Assembly (NCBI RefSeq): GCF_040183065.1
Contig: NC_091124.1
Coordinates: forward strand, 63,074,001-63,138,000
DNA length: 64,000 nucleotides
Reading direction: 5' to 3'
Source: Periplaneta americana
Lineage: Eukaryota; Arthropoda; Insecta; Blattodea; Blattidae
Within the stretch, counting starts at the first letter, position 1; each line of letters begins with the position of its first letter. This document shows, piece by piece, positions 45,801-53,860 of the stretch. The notes beneath the pieces were generated by a model. The model saw only the letters and a list, made by a program, of their open reading frames with translations, had not been told where the DNA came from and ran no database searches. A program made the position numbers and the translations under genes.

Positions 45801-46552
45801 AATACTGGATTAGGAATTCAATTACAGCTACTCAAAGGGCATACCGGAGAGAATTTGGTGTTCGTAATCCCCCCCAAAGAAACACAATACTGGGATTGGT
45901 AAACAAATTGGAAACAACTGGATCTCTAAAAGAATATGACAAATATACAGAATAAAAAATAAACATCTGCGCATCTCATGACAGGGAATCAAAACTCCTG
46001 TTTAATTTGACGTTAAAACTGGTCATTAAGTAAATTTCCAGCCGAATAAATAAAGACTTTTCAACATTTGCAATAGAGGTTAGTAATCTCCAAAAGATAC
46101 TCTACATTTGAGGTATAACAAATTGTGGCTAGCATCATTCGTTTTGAAATAAAGAAAGAAAGAAATGTGTCAGTTCTATATAAATCACTCTGTATAATGT
46201 ATAGAAATAATATACTCCAGCAACTGTGTATCATGAAAGAGAGGAATCTGCGTTAAATAAACGAAAATCTGTTGATGTGCTGCAATTGTAATGAAAAAAA
46301 AACAGAAGAAACAGGCCTGCTTTGGAAAGAAGGTGTACAATGTCAAACTCAAGAACTTGACAATGCAAATTAACTGGCTGAATTATTGACAGTCTGTATG
46401 CATTAACACATACATTGCGGGAGAGACTATTGATATATAGGAAGATAAGTCCAACGTTTCGGAGAAGATCTATACTTACCACAATCCTCGAAATCGACCG
46501 CCACGGTGCATGCGCACCAGGCTGTGATCACCAGAAGCGTCGCGCGCAGCAT
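26238..46552 (-). CDS. NPC2-like: NPC2-like secreted lipid-binding protein (ML domain), four exons
   Basis: NPC2-family proteins are small secreted or lysosomal proteins with an ML fold that bind sterols or other lipids; in insects many act in haemolymph, gut or chemosensory organs. Exons on the minus strand are 46552-46480, 37476-37372, 33541-33366 and 26381-26238, joined with phases 1, 1 and 0, and all introns are GT-AG. The 165-residue product starts with a signal peptide (about residues 1-18, ending CTVA) and mature VDFEDCG. Six cysteines follow the NPC2 layout: EDCG, DGC-4-C, PEPC, TTCP and LACY. Length is slightly above the usual 150 because of a C-terminal tail after VNIYSS. Introns of 9.0, 3.8 and 7.0 kb are full of transposons. 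A TTTAAAAG box at 46587-46594 is a weak promoter candidate. No function beyond lipid binding can be inferred. Confidence 0.85.
26382..27033. other. NPC2-like intron 3, left part
   Basis: An 82-codon plus-strand frame (26773-27021) has no recognisable domain and is not claimed as a gene. Confidence 0.45.
27034..27476. repeat. region bounded by inverted AGGCTTCGG repeats
   Basis: The left end (ataagcaggcttcggtcctggg) is complemented at the right (ccctaggccgaagcctgcttat). A third, inverted, partial copy (ccctacgccgaagcctgtta) is at about 27292. It looks like a small, nested, non-coding DNA element. Confidence 0.5.
27545..28290 (-). pseudogene. mariner transposase remnant, second lineage
   Basis: Reading leftwards from 28290, degenerate blocks follow mariner order: ECVA-RWFQRFNNGEGDITDL with an internal stop, then EENPLM, then WWNFEDVIHGEFIPNGHTVA. 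Near 27800 comes ARSYTGRTTMKKIQETGG, and near 27730 AYYSPDRAHSDYHLFDP, the third-Asp block. Many stops and shifts make it much older than the mariner at 13125. It lies in intron 3 of the NPC2-like gene in the same orientation as the gene. Terminal repeats were not found. Confidence 0.8.
28291..29030. other. no gene recognised (intronic)
   Basis: AT-rich intron sequence without a supported feature. Confidence 0.45.
29031..29290 (-). pseudogene. transposase N-terminal HTH fragment (DUF4817-like)
   Basis: An 81-codon frame reads LIYGESRRNSSETRRMFRQH, then FSQRRLPNRRTFVAVSQRFL and ETRSLLP. The pattern 'Y.E..RN...A.R.Y...FP.RR.P....F.....RLRETGS' is the N-terminal helix-turn-helix I associate with DUF4817 in insect transposons. 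The catalytic part is absent. Confidence 0.6.
29291..30884. other. intronic sequence, possible TE traces
   Basis: Around 30000-30130 the minus strand gives a faint mariner-like HTH (AVNDDETLPTG). The segment 30525-30720 is GC-richer with repeated 'cgcgctgg/ccccgatcggacc' style words and may be a repeat fragment. Neither is strong. Confidence 0.3.
30885..30965 (-). repeat. tRNA-like SINE head
   Basis: It has a reverse-strand B box (tgggtttgaacc near 30899) and an A box (tctgagctacc near 30946). Acceptor pairing is absent, so it is interpreted as a SINE remnant. Confidence 0.5.
30991..31173. mobile_element. MITE family M1, copy 3 (inverted)
   Basis: Its ends are agtctagtatatacagtcac and complement. 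The interior is the reverse complement of the copy at 11961. It lies in intron 3 of the NPC2-like gene. Confidence 0.85.
31262..31430 (+). repeat. SINE-like repeat with tRNA-like head
   Basis: The head (ctgctagcgcacaggac ... gagttagaatccagg) has eroded Pol III boxes. The body has 'cgcaggggttttcttctggtaatccggttcccc', similar to 19775-19975. Confidence 0.45.
31431..32280 (+). pseudogene. LINE reverse transcriptase C-terminal remnant, third family
   Basis: Successive plus-strand frames give FYLADL-like debris, then CIKFADDMGLLAEEETILKD with the catalytic FADD (about 31605). These are followed by MKINANKTKTMVIGRN, SSKYLGY, ALYVAETWTLRRSPEKRLEA, ERMSEERMMLKLIRKTKSNW and RNCLLKDALEGIVNGRRLRG near 32170. 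Order and motifs match the C-terminal half of a LINE polyprotein. At least four stops or shifts are present. It lies antisense within intron 3 of the NPC2-like gene. Confidence 0.82.
32281..33216. other. no gene recognised (intronic)
   Basis: AT-rich intron sequence. Confidence 0.45.
33217..33336. mobile_element. 120-bp MITE beside an NPC2-like splice donor
   Basis: The terminal inverted repeat CAGTGCGTTCGTAGCTCG is mirrored exactly at the right end, and TA flanks both ends (33215-33216 and 33337-33338). The interior is GC-rich. It lies 29 bp downstream of exon 3 in intron 3. Confidence 0.88.
33366..33541 (-). CDS. NPC2-like: NPC2-like exon 3: fourth and fifth Cys
   Basis: The acceptor is 'gtcctacatag'. 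The exon completes an Asp codon and reads FQSETVHKEAFAKVNGIIVD, then the MTPEPCADGSGTTCPV segment with two conserved cysteines, and ends at GTNLVP. The donor is GTAAGA and leaves phase 0. A 120-bp MITE (33217-33336) lies 29 bp beyond the exon inside the intron. Confidence 0.88.
33715..35557. mobile_element. candidate 1.84-kb DNA transposon with GACCAC-rich ends
   Basis: The left end (cttaactcacatggaccacaac) and right end (gttgtggcccgtgtgagttgag) pair at about 18 of 21 positions. Multiple GACCAC / GTGGTTGTG words occur near the left end (33725-33800) and at 34630-34830, like subterminal transposase-binding repeats. No transposase frame is visible. No clean target duplication was found. It occupies most of the left part of intron 2 of the NPC2-like gene. 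Confidence 0.5.
34465..34612. repeat. imperfect hairpin with about 50-bp arms
   Basis: 'acgagcggtatgtttattttcatgttc' at about 34483 is complemented by 'gaacatgaaaacatcaacatgccgctcttgt' at about 34561, and the outer parts (cacaaaataatgtacg / catattactattttgt) also pair. It lies inside the 33715-35557 candidate element. Confidence 0.55.
35558..36610. other. no gene recognised (intronic)
   Basis: Part around 35690-35830 is GC-richer; otherwise AT-rich intron 2 sequence. Confidence 0.4.
36611..36675. repeat. (AAT)n microsatellite
   Basis: About 21 AAT units. Confidence 0.95.
36898..37147 (+). repeat. tRNA-derived SINE
   Basis: A-box-like 'tgtagctcagacagtagcgcc' is followed by a weak B box (gggttggtttccc). 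The body is 'tttactggttgggttattttcaaggttgtcc'. The tail is 'ccgacgctaaataacccagtagttggtacagcgccgttaaataacc'. It is in intron 2, about 225 bp left of exon 2. Confidence 0.82.
37372..37476 (-). CDS. NPC2-like: NPC2-like exon 2: second and third Cys
   Basis: The acceptor is preceded by 'ttgtatgtccag'. The exon completes the Gly codon and reads SLYNAISFDLDGCASQPCSV, then TMGTKRKVTAVFEA. The 'DGC..QPC' pair matches the second and third conserved cysteines. The donor is GTAAGT and leaves phase 1. Confidence 0.88.
37477..39048. other. NPC2-like intron 1, left part; no gene recognised
   Basis: Strongly AT-rich with homopolymer runs, no supported feature. Confidence 0.45.
39049..39243 (+). other. unassigned 64-codon open segment
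   Basis: A frame without an initial ATG reads EVRQEAQMAFVNPMLTGWPS and later SEPQTLSFHNQKSVMPQYFI, ending at TAA near 39243. Base composition is closer to coding than the surrounding AT-rich intron. It has no recognised domain and could be part of a decayed element or a processed copy. Confidence 0.25.
39244..39854. other. no gene recognised (intronic)
   Basis: T-rich; short frames only. Confidence 0.4.
39855..40330 (-). pseudogene. LINE 3' end, same family as 18214
   Basis: One 133-codon frame encodes EEQRLRVFENKILRKIFGAK, RRLRWAGHVARMGESRNAYR, GRPRRRWEDNIKMDLREVGY and ends AAMNLRVP before the stop at 39870. The 3' tail is (TAAG)n (plus strand 'cttacttacttactgg'). 'agctagct' occurs on both sides (about 39840 and 40317) and may be the target duplication. 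Only the final 0.47 kb of the element is present, a typical dead-on-arrival LINE insertion. It lies in intron 1 of the NPC2-like gene. Confidence 0.9.
40331..41234. other. no gene recognised (intronic)
   Basis: A slightly GC-richer patch at 40420-40520, otherwise AT-rich. Confidence 0.4.
41235..41525 (-). repeat. SINE, reverse orientation, fourth subfamily
   Basis: The right end carries a tRNA-like head in reverse (B box agggatcgaacccggg at about 41457; A box agagctaactcgg at about 41505). The body (aatcactatcaacagtgacatatgctttcccttcatatgcac) differs from the main SINE family. It was probably derived independently from a tRNA. Confidence 0.65.
41526..42172. other. no gene recognised (intronic)
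   Basis: AT-rich, nothing supported. Confidence 0.4.
42423..42650 (-). pseudogene. hAT transposase C-terminal dimerisation fragment
   Basis: The frame reads NKYPKLRSFACSVEAMFATT, YVCEKLFSTIKIVKTKFRSR, LTDKYLRDQLRLA and ends SEDS. The 'FGSTYVCE..FS.MK..K...RS.L.D..L...L' pattern is the hAT C-terminal dimerisation region seen in SCAND3/ZBED5-like transposases. The catalytic core is missing. Further short pieces of the same protein appear just to the right (LTNVELSNL, about 42670). Confidence 0.85.
42788..42823. repeat. (GAT)n microsatellite
   Basis: About 12 GAT units inside the hAT element. Confidence 0.95.
43172..44171. repeat. 37-bp minisatellite, about 27 units
   Basis: The unit is about 'cattTATTTaccacaaacttttcagaaacaagcagta'. 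Units differ by a few substitutions, and nearly all keep 37 bp. Because 37 is not a multiple of 3, a reading frame cycles through all three phases, and none contains a stop. This explains the 341- and 112-codon open frames across it. Every unit has AATAAA on the minus strand (the sense strand of the NPC2-like gene) and 'acttttcag' on the plus strand. It lies in intron 1, next to the hAT element. Confidence 0.97.
44172..45470. other. no gene recognised (intronic)
   Basis: AT-rich intron 1 sequence; a 78-codon frame (44597-44833) lacks recognisable features. Confidence 0.45.
45471..46192. mobile_element. 722-bp deletion derivative with about 240-bp inverted ends
   Basis: The left arm (CAGAGTGATTTATATAGAAC to about 45715) is complemented by the right arm (about 45951-46192) with few differences. 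TA flanks both ends. Between the arms the plus strand encodes WIRNSITATQRAYRREFGVR, then LGLVNKLETTGSLKEYDKYT. This is the N-terminal helix-turn-helix of a DUF4817-type transposase, without any catalytic domain. It is therefore a non-autonomous derivative. The terminal 10 bases match those of the element at 16378. Confidence 0.9.
46193..46473. other. NPC2-like intron 1, 5' end
   Basis: Short intronic interval between the transposon and exon 1. Confidence 0.5.
46480..46552 (-). CDS. NPC2-like: NPC2-like exon 1: start codon, signal peptide, first Cys
   Basis: ATG at 46552 opens MLRATLLVITAWCACTVA, a hydrophobic signal peptide, then VDFEDC and the first base of the next codon. The donor is GTAAGT (46474-46479). 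The first cysteine sits in the 'DCG' motif found at the mature N-terminus of NPC2 proteins. Confidence 0.85.
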
Positions 46553-46925
46553 CTTGTCCTGTTGTGGTTCTGCGCGGCTCTGCACTCTTTTAAATGTATC
46601 ATGGCGAGATAAGGACGGGCGTCATGTGACAAGTCCGGCGCAGAGTACATCTGAAATCGTCAGTGGTGGCTCACAACTTTTCTGTATTCTCCATAGATTG
46701 TGATATGATGTTGAAGAATAGAGATTTCGTGGGATAAGAAAAGCAAGGGAAACCCAACTGCTTGAGGAAACCTGCCTCGTATTCTGTTGTCCACCAGAAA
46801 TCTGTTGAGGATCGAATCCTGACCAGATAACAGGTTTATTGGTCTGATAGACCAAAAATCATCACTTTTCGATTCACGAACAGTAGAGAATCAAACATAG
46901 AAATTATTTTAATCATAACTTTAAT
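46553..46925. other. 5' flank of the NPC2-like gene
   Basis: The TTTAAAAG box on the minus strand at 46587-46594 lies about 40 bases upstream of the start codon. A tRNA-like reversed segment (gaggatcgaatcctgacc at about 46808) hints at a SINE remnant. No further gene was seen. Confidence 0.4.
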
Positions 46926-47101
46926 CACAGTCTAGTATATGCAGTAACGAAGCTTGAGTTGTGAGGGTACTAGGAACAATAGACTGTCAGGTACTACTTT
47001 GCATTGTCTGTGATGAGGCGATAGTAGCGATCCTAGTGGTTAGCAACTATCTATAGATGCATATTTACTACGTATTGAGCTTCGTGACTATATATACTAG
47101 A
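46926..47101. mobile_element. MITE family M1, copy 4
   Basis: Left end cacagtctagtatatgcagt; interior as in the copy at 11961. The right end stops at 'tatatatactagac' and lacks the last bases. It is about 375 bp upstream of the NPC2-like start codon. Confidence 0.85.
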
Positions 47102-49189
47102 CCAAAGGTGGGCAGCAAGAGCGGATTCTACTCTCTCACGGGGAGCCATATGATTTCCCTTCATCCCTTTCTTCCCCGCCGAACACCGCGCAGCGTTGAT
47201 TCAGTGATGGACGAATATTAAGCGTCCCCGTTTAGAGTCTAGTTCCGCTCCCGATGTCCAGGCTTGTACTAGACTTTGCTTTAATGTCAATGACAAGATG
47301 CAACAAGGGTCGAATCGACGTACCCATCAACATAGAACGCAGTATCAAAACACGTAAACTGTGTGATTCAGTAAGCATAGGGAAACAGGCATAATGAGTT
47401 TGGTTACAGAAGGGTTTCCTCCCGCTGGGTACCAAAAATGCTGACAGACGAGCAAAAACGGACCCGGAAAGACAATTCAGGTTTTCTATGAAACAAGAAC
47501 TTAATACAAATATTGAATTTGAGATATAGACCATAAAACATTTTAAATATTTTAGCCTATAACAACATTCTGCTTAGAAAGACATTCAAATATTTCTAGA
47601 GCGCGGTGTGTTTGTTGGAGGTAAATAATATTTTATCAGGAAGGAGATGTGTTATTAAGGATTCAATATATGTTGGAAACGAAAAAATGACTTAACATAT
47701 GTTAAGTTGTTATTCCAGGGAAGGTCACCAATTGTTCGGAGCTCCTGGAGCGTTATGCAAATAAAGGGTATATTTTTCTCTCACGCATCGTTACAGGAGT
47801 CGAAACCTGGGTTCACCGTTATGATTTGAGAGAAATCGTTCGTGCTGATCTTCGGAATAGCAATAAGAATTTTAACCGGGATTGCGCAGTTGCGTAACAA
47901 ATGACAGCGACTTCGTAGCAAAATAGCTGGATGTTTATGAAAGATGTAGGAATACTTCACCTGAAAGTCATAAACTACCCTCGCAATTAAAGATTCTTAG
48001 AAAGACAAAAGAGGAGACAAACCTTTCATAAAGATGCAATAGGTGTAGATATTCATCAGGGATGACATTAAGTCTATCTGTTAAGACCAAGTAGGCTTTT
48101 TGTGTACTCATGTAATGAGTTGCGTGGCGATTGTGCTGCCTTGCTAGGCCTACTAAATCATTCACTGCAACATCCATTCTTCTCCAGCTATTAAATCCGT
48201 ATACCGTTTCTTTGGTCGTCGTCTGCCGTACCTCATAGATATACTGTAGTCTATATTGAGTCATCATATTCCTGTCAGGAAAGAAATTCAAGTCCTGGGG
48301 CTCTTCGGTACCTCTTCTACAGATCTATAGGTATGAGAAGTTTACAATCCACCACCACTGCCATCAGTGTCATCTATCAATCTTTGAAGAAACCACGAGG
48401 AACCACCTACTACGGCGGACGATCGATTCAGCGTCGTACAAAGACAAATGGTGTCTTATCCAAAATGGAGATGGCAGCGATACGGTAGGGGAATTGTGGA
48501 GAGTATTGGTAGAAATGCGAGAGTAAAACGGGAAACTCCTGGTAAAACATTCAGAGCATTGACTTTGTCCATCACAAATAGACTAAAATTCCGCTATCGC
48601 TGGGTTTTGCAATCGGATACACGATACCCGTAAGCTAGCGCTCTGTCATCTTAGCTTCGTCGGCTTAACTTAAGAGCGTTCTCTTGTTTATACGTCTCGT
48701 TATTACCTTATTGTAAAATATTTATTGTGAAGTATAGAGGACAGTTGGAAGGGAATTGTCGTCTGTACAATTTTCTGGCACCTATCGGAATTTATTATGT
48801 CTACAAGCTTCGAAACTTCGCTGAATTATGTCACTATAAGACTTTCCTTAATTTTAGTAAGTATTTAACATTGTCTTTGAATAGAGCGTTACAAATTTAC
48901 ATGCTAATAGATTTTCCAACCTTTAACTTAATAAGTAGTCTCCGACCTTATACTCTTTTTTATACAGAAAATAGGCCCGAATACAAACATACAGCCTCGA
49001 ATGGACTTATTGTACACTCTTAGAGAGAGAGAAAAAAAAGACCGGGCTCCAGATTCTATGTCCGATTCGGAAGACTTCGGGTGCATTCGTCAGAGCATGA
49101 TACACACGCAAACGAATATCTTCTGTCATAAATGTTTCCAACACTCCACTGCCACCACTATATGATGATTATATAACATGCTTCTTACA
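47102..49189. other. no gene recognised
   Basis: The segment 47102-47260 is GC-richer and may be a short repeat. Several open frames of 60-107 codons (for example 47968-48291 minus) show no domain that I recognise. Confidence 0.4.
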
Positions 49190-49275
49190 GAGTCATTGTC
49201 TCTCCCGCATAGCGTAGTCGGTAGCATTGTGGCCTTGTATTCGAAAGGTTTCGAGTTCGAATCTCAGTCTAAACT
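49190..49275 (+). repeat. tRNA-like SINE head
   Basis: Pol III-like boxes (gcgtagtcggtagcattg; cgagttcgaatctc) are followed by a T-run, like 8554-8640. No cloverleaf acceptor stem is evident. Confidence 0.5.
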
Positions 49276-49907
49276 TTGTTTTTTTTTTATTCTCATTTTT
49301 TACTTCTTGTATACTGATAATAACCAGTATTGTGAAATATTTAACAGAAAGTTGAATATTTACAAGGGCAAGTTAGATACATAATAGCAATCCTTTCCCT
49401 TCCATCTTATATTTAAAGAGACTAAACGAAATCTTCTCGGATATAAATAAAGAAAAATAAACCTTAAGTAAAAGAAATCCTCCTCGGATAGGAATAAACA
49501 AACATAATTCTTTTCTTTGTTTTAAACAAAATAAAGAAATACATCTCGGAGACCAATAAACAAAAATCAAAATAGACAAAAAATTCAATACCGGGTATGT
49601 AATCCCGCCGCATCTATAACCGCCTGCATCCTACTTGGTATGGATGCGATCAGGCATCTCAGGTACTGTCGACGTGAAGATACACGGTCCCAAGCGTCCT
49701 CGATAATGTTCCAGAGTGCATCTTTTGTGGTCGGCCGACGTGGCATTGTATTTATCATCGCGTTCACAGTTTTCTTCACCTCCGACCACACATTTTCTAG
49801 AACATTCAGATCTGGTGAACAGGGAAGCCATTCTATCAGTCTGATATATGGCCTCTCTGAAAACCATCTCATGACCTCGACACATGTGTGAACACGATGA
49901 TTATGAT

Positions 49908-49940
<33 letters not shown>
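49908..49940. repeat. (ATC)n microsatellite inside a transposase
   Basis: About 11 units, read as GAT on the coding strand, at the position expected for the second catalytic Asp codon. Confidence 0.9.
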
Positions 49941-49941
<1 letters not shown>

Positions 49942-50216
49942 GGATACATAACATCCGTACAGAGGGAAGCATAACATTTTGTATTGTTGGGCATTAAGAT
50001 TTCCGTCGAGCCGCCATGGAATACCCAGACCGTCACTTGACATCCAGCCCCAACATGGAACAGGTACACGGCCACTGCGAAAGCGAGTTGCCACATGCGT
50101 AGGATCGTATCGGGATCCCCGTGAACGGTAGACTATTTGCCGCCCGTAATTGTTAGAGGAAAAAGTAACTTCGTCTAAAAATATTACCTTATTCCAATCG
50201 AAATTAACATTTTCCT

Positions 50217-50400
50217 GTCCACACCTGTGGAGTAACGGTTAGCGCGTCTAGCCCCGAAACCAGGTGGCCCGGGTTCGATTAACGGGTAACTTTCGGTGTT
50301 GGACCCCGAACTCATTTCACCGGCATTATCACCTTCATCTCATTCAGACGCTAAATAACCTAAGATGTTGATAAAGCGTCGTAAAATAACCTACTAAAAA
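50217..50400 (+). repeat. SINE with internal deletion and 11-bp target duplication
   Basis: The head and B box (gggttcgatt) join directly to 'aacgggtaactttcggtgttggacccc', losing about 75 bp of the body seen at 1924-2180. The direct repeat aacattttcct lies at 50206-50216 and 50401-50411. It interrupts the Tc1-like transposase. Confidence 0.92.
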
Positions 50401-50767
50401 AACATTTTCCTCTGCAAATGCAAGGCGGAATAATCTGTGGTCATCAGTGATGCACCCTTTCATTGCTGCCACTCTTGGATAACGTCTTACGTCCCGCAGA
50501 CGCCTTATGACAAGATCCAGGGAAACGGGCATTTACTCTAATAGAAGTGGGTTCGCTTCTACTTCTGCAACTAAAGCAGCGTCCTGTGCACGAGTTGGCT
50601 GACGATGTTCAATTCCTTCTCTGGACAATCTCACCCATCTTCTATGTAGCTGTGGAATCGTGTACTCCTAGTCGCCTACCTGCTTCAGTAGCGGAAAATC
50701 CGGCATCCCTCACAAGAGAGAGAAGAGCTTGTCTACACGTATCTGGCCTATGTCTTCTGTCAGCCAT

Positions 50768-51081
50768 GTTACCCCTGATAATGACAAGAGAGAATAGTTG
50801 TTTCAAGTTTGATACGCGCAGTTACATGTGCGCAGAACTATGTTTGTTTTCAGAAGTTCCAGATGTCTCTAAATAAATTACACATCAATATAGAAATAAA
50901 CAACTGACGTCCTTATGGTGTACACGACCTTGAATCGCCTACACAAGAAGCAAGGCTGTTACCACAGAGCTATTACAAACAGATACGTAACGGCACTATT
51001 TACGAGTGTAGCCATGGAACGCATTGGTTTTGTCTTTAACATTATTCATCTCGTTTTTTGCAATACTATTAACTTCATGTT
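50768..51081. other. no gene recognised
   Basis: 5' flank of the Tc1-like pseudogene; its terminus was not identified. Confidence 0.4.
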
Positions 51082-51082
51082 G

Positions 51083-51133
<51 letters not shown>
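51082..51133. repeat. (ATT)n microsatellite
   Basis: About 17 ATT units. Confidence 0.95.
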
Positions 51134-51134
<1 letters not shown>

Positions 51135-51189
51135 TCGGGTTTGTAATACTATGAATATTATTATTGTTATTATTCTCGTTGTTGCAATA

Positions 51190-51499
<310 letters not shown>

Positions 51500-51585
51500 A
51501 TAAATATATATACTTATCCGAAGGCGGATACGAACCGGGGTTTTCTGCGTGTGAAGTCATAGTTTTACCACGGAGCTATGACACA
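51500..51585 (-). repeat. tRNA-like SINE head
   Basis: It has a reversed B box (ggatacgaaccgggg, about 51526) and A box (acggagctatgac, about 51570). It is a SINE remnant rather than a tRNA gene. Confidence 0.45.
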
Positions 51586-52054
51586 TACACAGTTCAAGCC
51601 GTTGTTTGCCGGCATAAGAGTATGTTCTTGGATCTCGCTAGTTTCGTCCTTACTACTCTGATTTTAGTCTTGTGTATCAGGCGCACAGTCGAACGGAACT
51701 TTGACAAATTTACGCTTCAAGAGTCCGGCCATTTTTTTTTTTTGTCTAAGAGTGTACCTTGTTACTCGATTATTTTTTTATTTAATCATATAATACAACC
51801 TGCTTTTAACCCGTAGGTATAACGCGGGATTTTTATTCCTATTACTGACACCAATTAAATTAAGGAAGACACTATTTACAGCTGTTAAGTTACTGTTCCA
51901 TATAATATCTGGTTTATAAATACGAATGTCCTTGGATGCGAGATAGAGGTTTACTCTAGAATTCTTGAGGTATGGAGAACTGTTTTCTTGAAGTCTCCAC
52001 CTATTGATATGATGAACATATACAGTAGTCTTTTAATTTATTATAGGTGTTACT
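51586..52054. other. no gene recognised
   Basis: AT-rich; no supported feature. Confidence 0.4.
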
Positions 52055-52055
52055 G

Positions 52056-52087
<32 letters not shown>

Positions 52088-52091
52088 TATT
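52055..52091. repeat. (ATT)n microsatellite
   Basis: About 11 ATT units. Confidence 0.9.
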
Positions 52092-52421
52092 ATAATATTA
52101 TTATCATCATTATTATGATTATTTCATGGAATGAAGCTCTCTTGTTTCACTTTCCTGCCTAGCATAAGAGCTAGTCCACTCCAAACCGACCAAGATTTGA
52201 CATTGCTATCTTCGACTTCTTCTTTTTTTTTAACTTTTTCGGGTACGTTTAACACTTTACTGAGTTTTGGGCTCAGATGAAAGGTAAAAATATATTTATT
52301 AATATGGGGATTTATATGCAATAAAAATATGGGAATATGAACGCATTTATTCAGCAGCGGTAAGTGCATGTCGCCTTCTCTTCCACTCAATCAGGTCTAC
52401 AAAAAATACAAGTACAAAAGT

Positions 52422-52423
<2 letters not shown>
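52092..52423. other. no gene recognised
   Basis: An 88-codon minus-strand frame lacks recognisable features. Confidence 0.4.

Positions 52424-52489
<66 letters not shown>
52424..52489. repeat. (AAT)n microsatellite
   Basis: About 22 AAT units. Confidence 0.95.
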
Positions 52490-52492
<3 letters not shown>

Positions 52493-53499
52493 TGACAGTA
52501 ATACCCATAATAAATTTAAAGATTACTATGACATTCTTTTCATTTTTCTCAATTTCAGAGTATTGTCATGCTAGTGTTGTCAGCGTAGATGTTGTGTATG
52601 TACTAGAAAGATTTTAATTACATTTCAGAACTCACGATTAACTCGAAAATCTTAAGCAATGAAAATATTTTGAAAACAAATTTGAAATCAGAGCGATGAT
52701 TTCTATAAGAATCCTCAGTTCTAACCATAGGTTCTAACAGACAAATGTTGTCACTCTGCACATAAGAACGTCCGCCCCCTTACCCCCCCAAAAAATCTTT
52801 GGTAAGTTGCCGTAACTAACAACTAGTTTGAGTTGCAGCCACTTTTAAATGTAATTTCCATTTTTTGTGAAAATTAAAGAAAAAAAAAAGTTTGTTGCTT
52901 ATCATGTCAATGTCTATTTTGATGGCTTATTTCGAAGTTAATAATTTTTTTCTTACTTTCCAAAAGAGATTTTGATTTAGAATTATTTTCTATCTTTCCT
53001 TAGACATTTATCTATACTAAAAATTACAGTGCTTTTGATTTATTATCATAGAAGCTATGACATGATAATGTTTAACGGTGCGGCAAATAGCGTCCTCGTG
53101 TGTTTTCTGCGAACACCAATAAAAGAACTAAAATGGCGGACGATTATACCCAGTATCTGTAGATCCTTAGGAGGTGCATAACGTCATCAACTGCAAATGA
53201 CAAGACGCACACGTTTAAATGTAGCCGACTTGCGACATGATTGGCTGCCGGAAATAAGAGCGATGGGACTATAATATTATAACCATTTCCACTTTATGCA
53301 CTTTATGTGTACCAGTAACACGACCATGTAAGAAAAGTAATGTCACTAATTAGAGGCTTTTTTTTTCAAATCTGGGATATTTTGTTAATAAAATTTAAAA
53401 GCAATAACTTAGTTATAGGCCTACATCATTAAATGTAAATTCTTCGATTTTCTAGTAATACAAAAAACCCAGGCGCAAAGTAACAAACAGTGTAAGGTG
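52490..53499. other. no gene recognised
   Basis: AT-rich spacer without a supported feature. Confidence 0.4.
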
Positions 53500-53760
53500 T
53501 ATGAAAACTCCTATGTGAACGAACAGGTTTTACACATAAAGTTTCTGTCCCCTTGTTTCTAGCAAACTGCAGCTGTAAAGACACTCCTATGCAGATATTC
53601 CAGCACATAGGAGATTTTGTCGGCAGAATTTTTTTCGAATAACAGATTTAATTTTAATTTGACACATGGAATATTTTGTTATATTTGTAGATCGCGCCAT
53701 GCACTATCCAGTGGTGCCATAATCTCATTTTCACCAATTGCTACACATAGGAAGTATATT
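53500..53760. repeat. CATAGGAG motif cluster, locus 2
   Basis: CTCCTATG occurs at 53508 and 53584 and its complement (CATAGGAG or CATAGGAA) at 53605 and 53746. The arrangement resembles 21460-21710, including 'cacataggagatttt'. Non-coding. Confidence 0.55.
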
Positions 53761-53848
53761 TCCGGTAGCGACGTTATATTATATATAGTGTTAAATCTAA
53801 TTAATTATTGGAATAGTAGACTAGAACTTAATGTTAATAAAACGAGTC

Positions 53849-53860
53849 TAATCTAATGTA
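53849..53860. repeat. target-site duplication, left copy
   Basis: The 12-bp sequence taatctaatgta is repeated at 54456-54467, on the other side of the palindromic SINE insertion. Confidence 0.85.

Larger units (their letters stand above)
49585..50767 (-). pseudogene. Tc1-like transposase pseudogene, interrupted by a SINE
   Basis: Reading leftwards from an ATG at 50767, the protein starts MADRRHRPDTCRQALLSLVR with a helix-turn-helix (AGRRLGVHDSTAT). The first catalytic block (KVIFLDEVTFSSNNYG) is near 50175. The last block is SPDLNVLENVW near 49800, and the C-terminus (VIDAAGLHTRY) stops at 49585. A SINE (50217-50400, 11-bp target duplication) splits the gene. A (GAT)n run (49908-49940) sits where the second catalytic Asp should be, and the frame is broken there. 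It is clearly related to the pseudogene at 10093 (compare MANRRDMRQRV with MADRRHRPDTC) but separately decayed. Confidence 0.85.

Noticed and set aside
47968-48291. 107-codon minus-strand frame as a gene
   Set aside because: No recognisable motif, no neighbouring exon or splice support; left unassigned.
52368-52574. Frame with poly-Asn
   Set aside because: Translation of an (AAT)n microsatellite.
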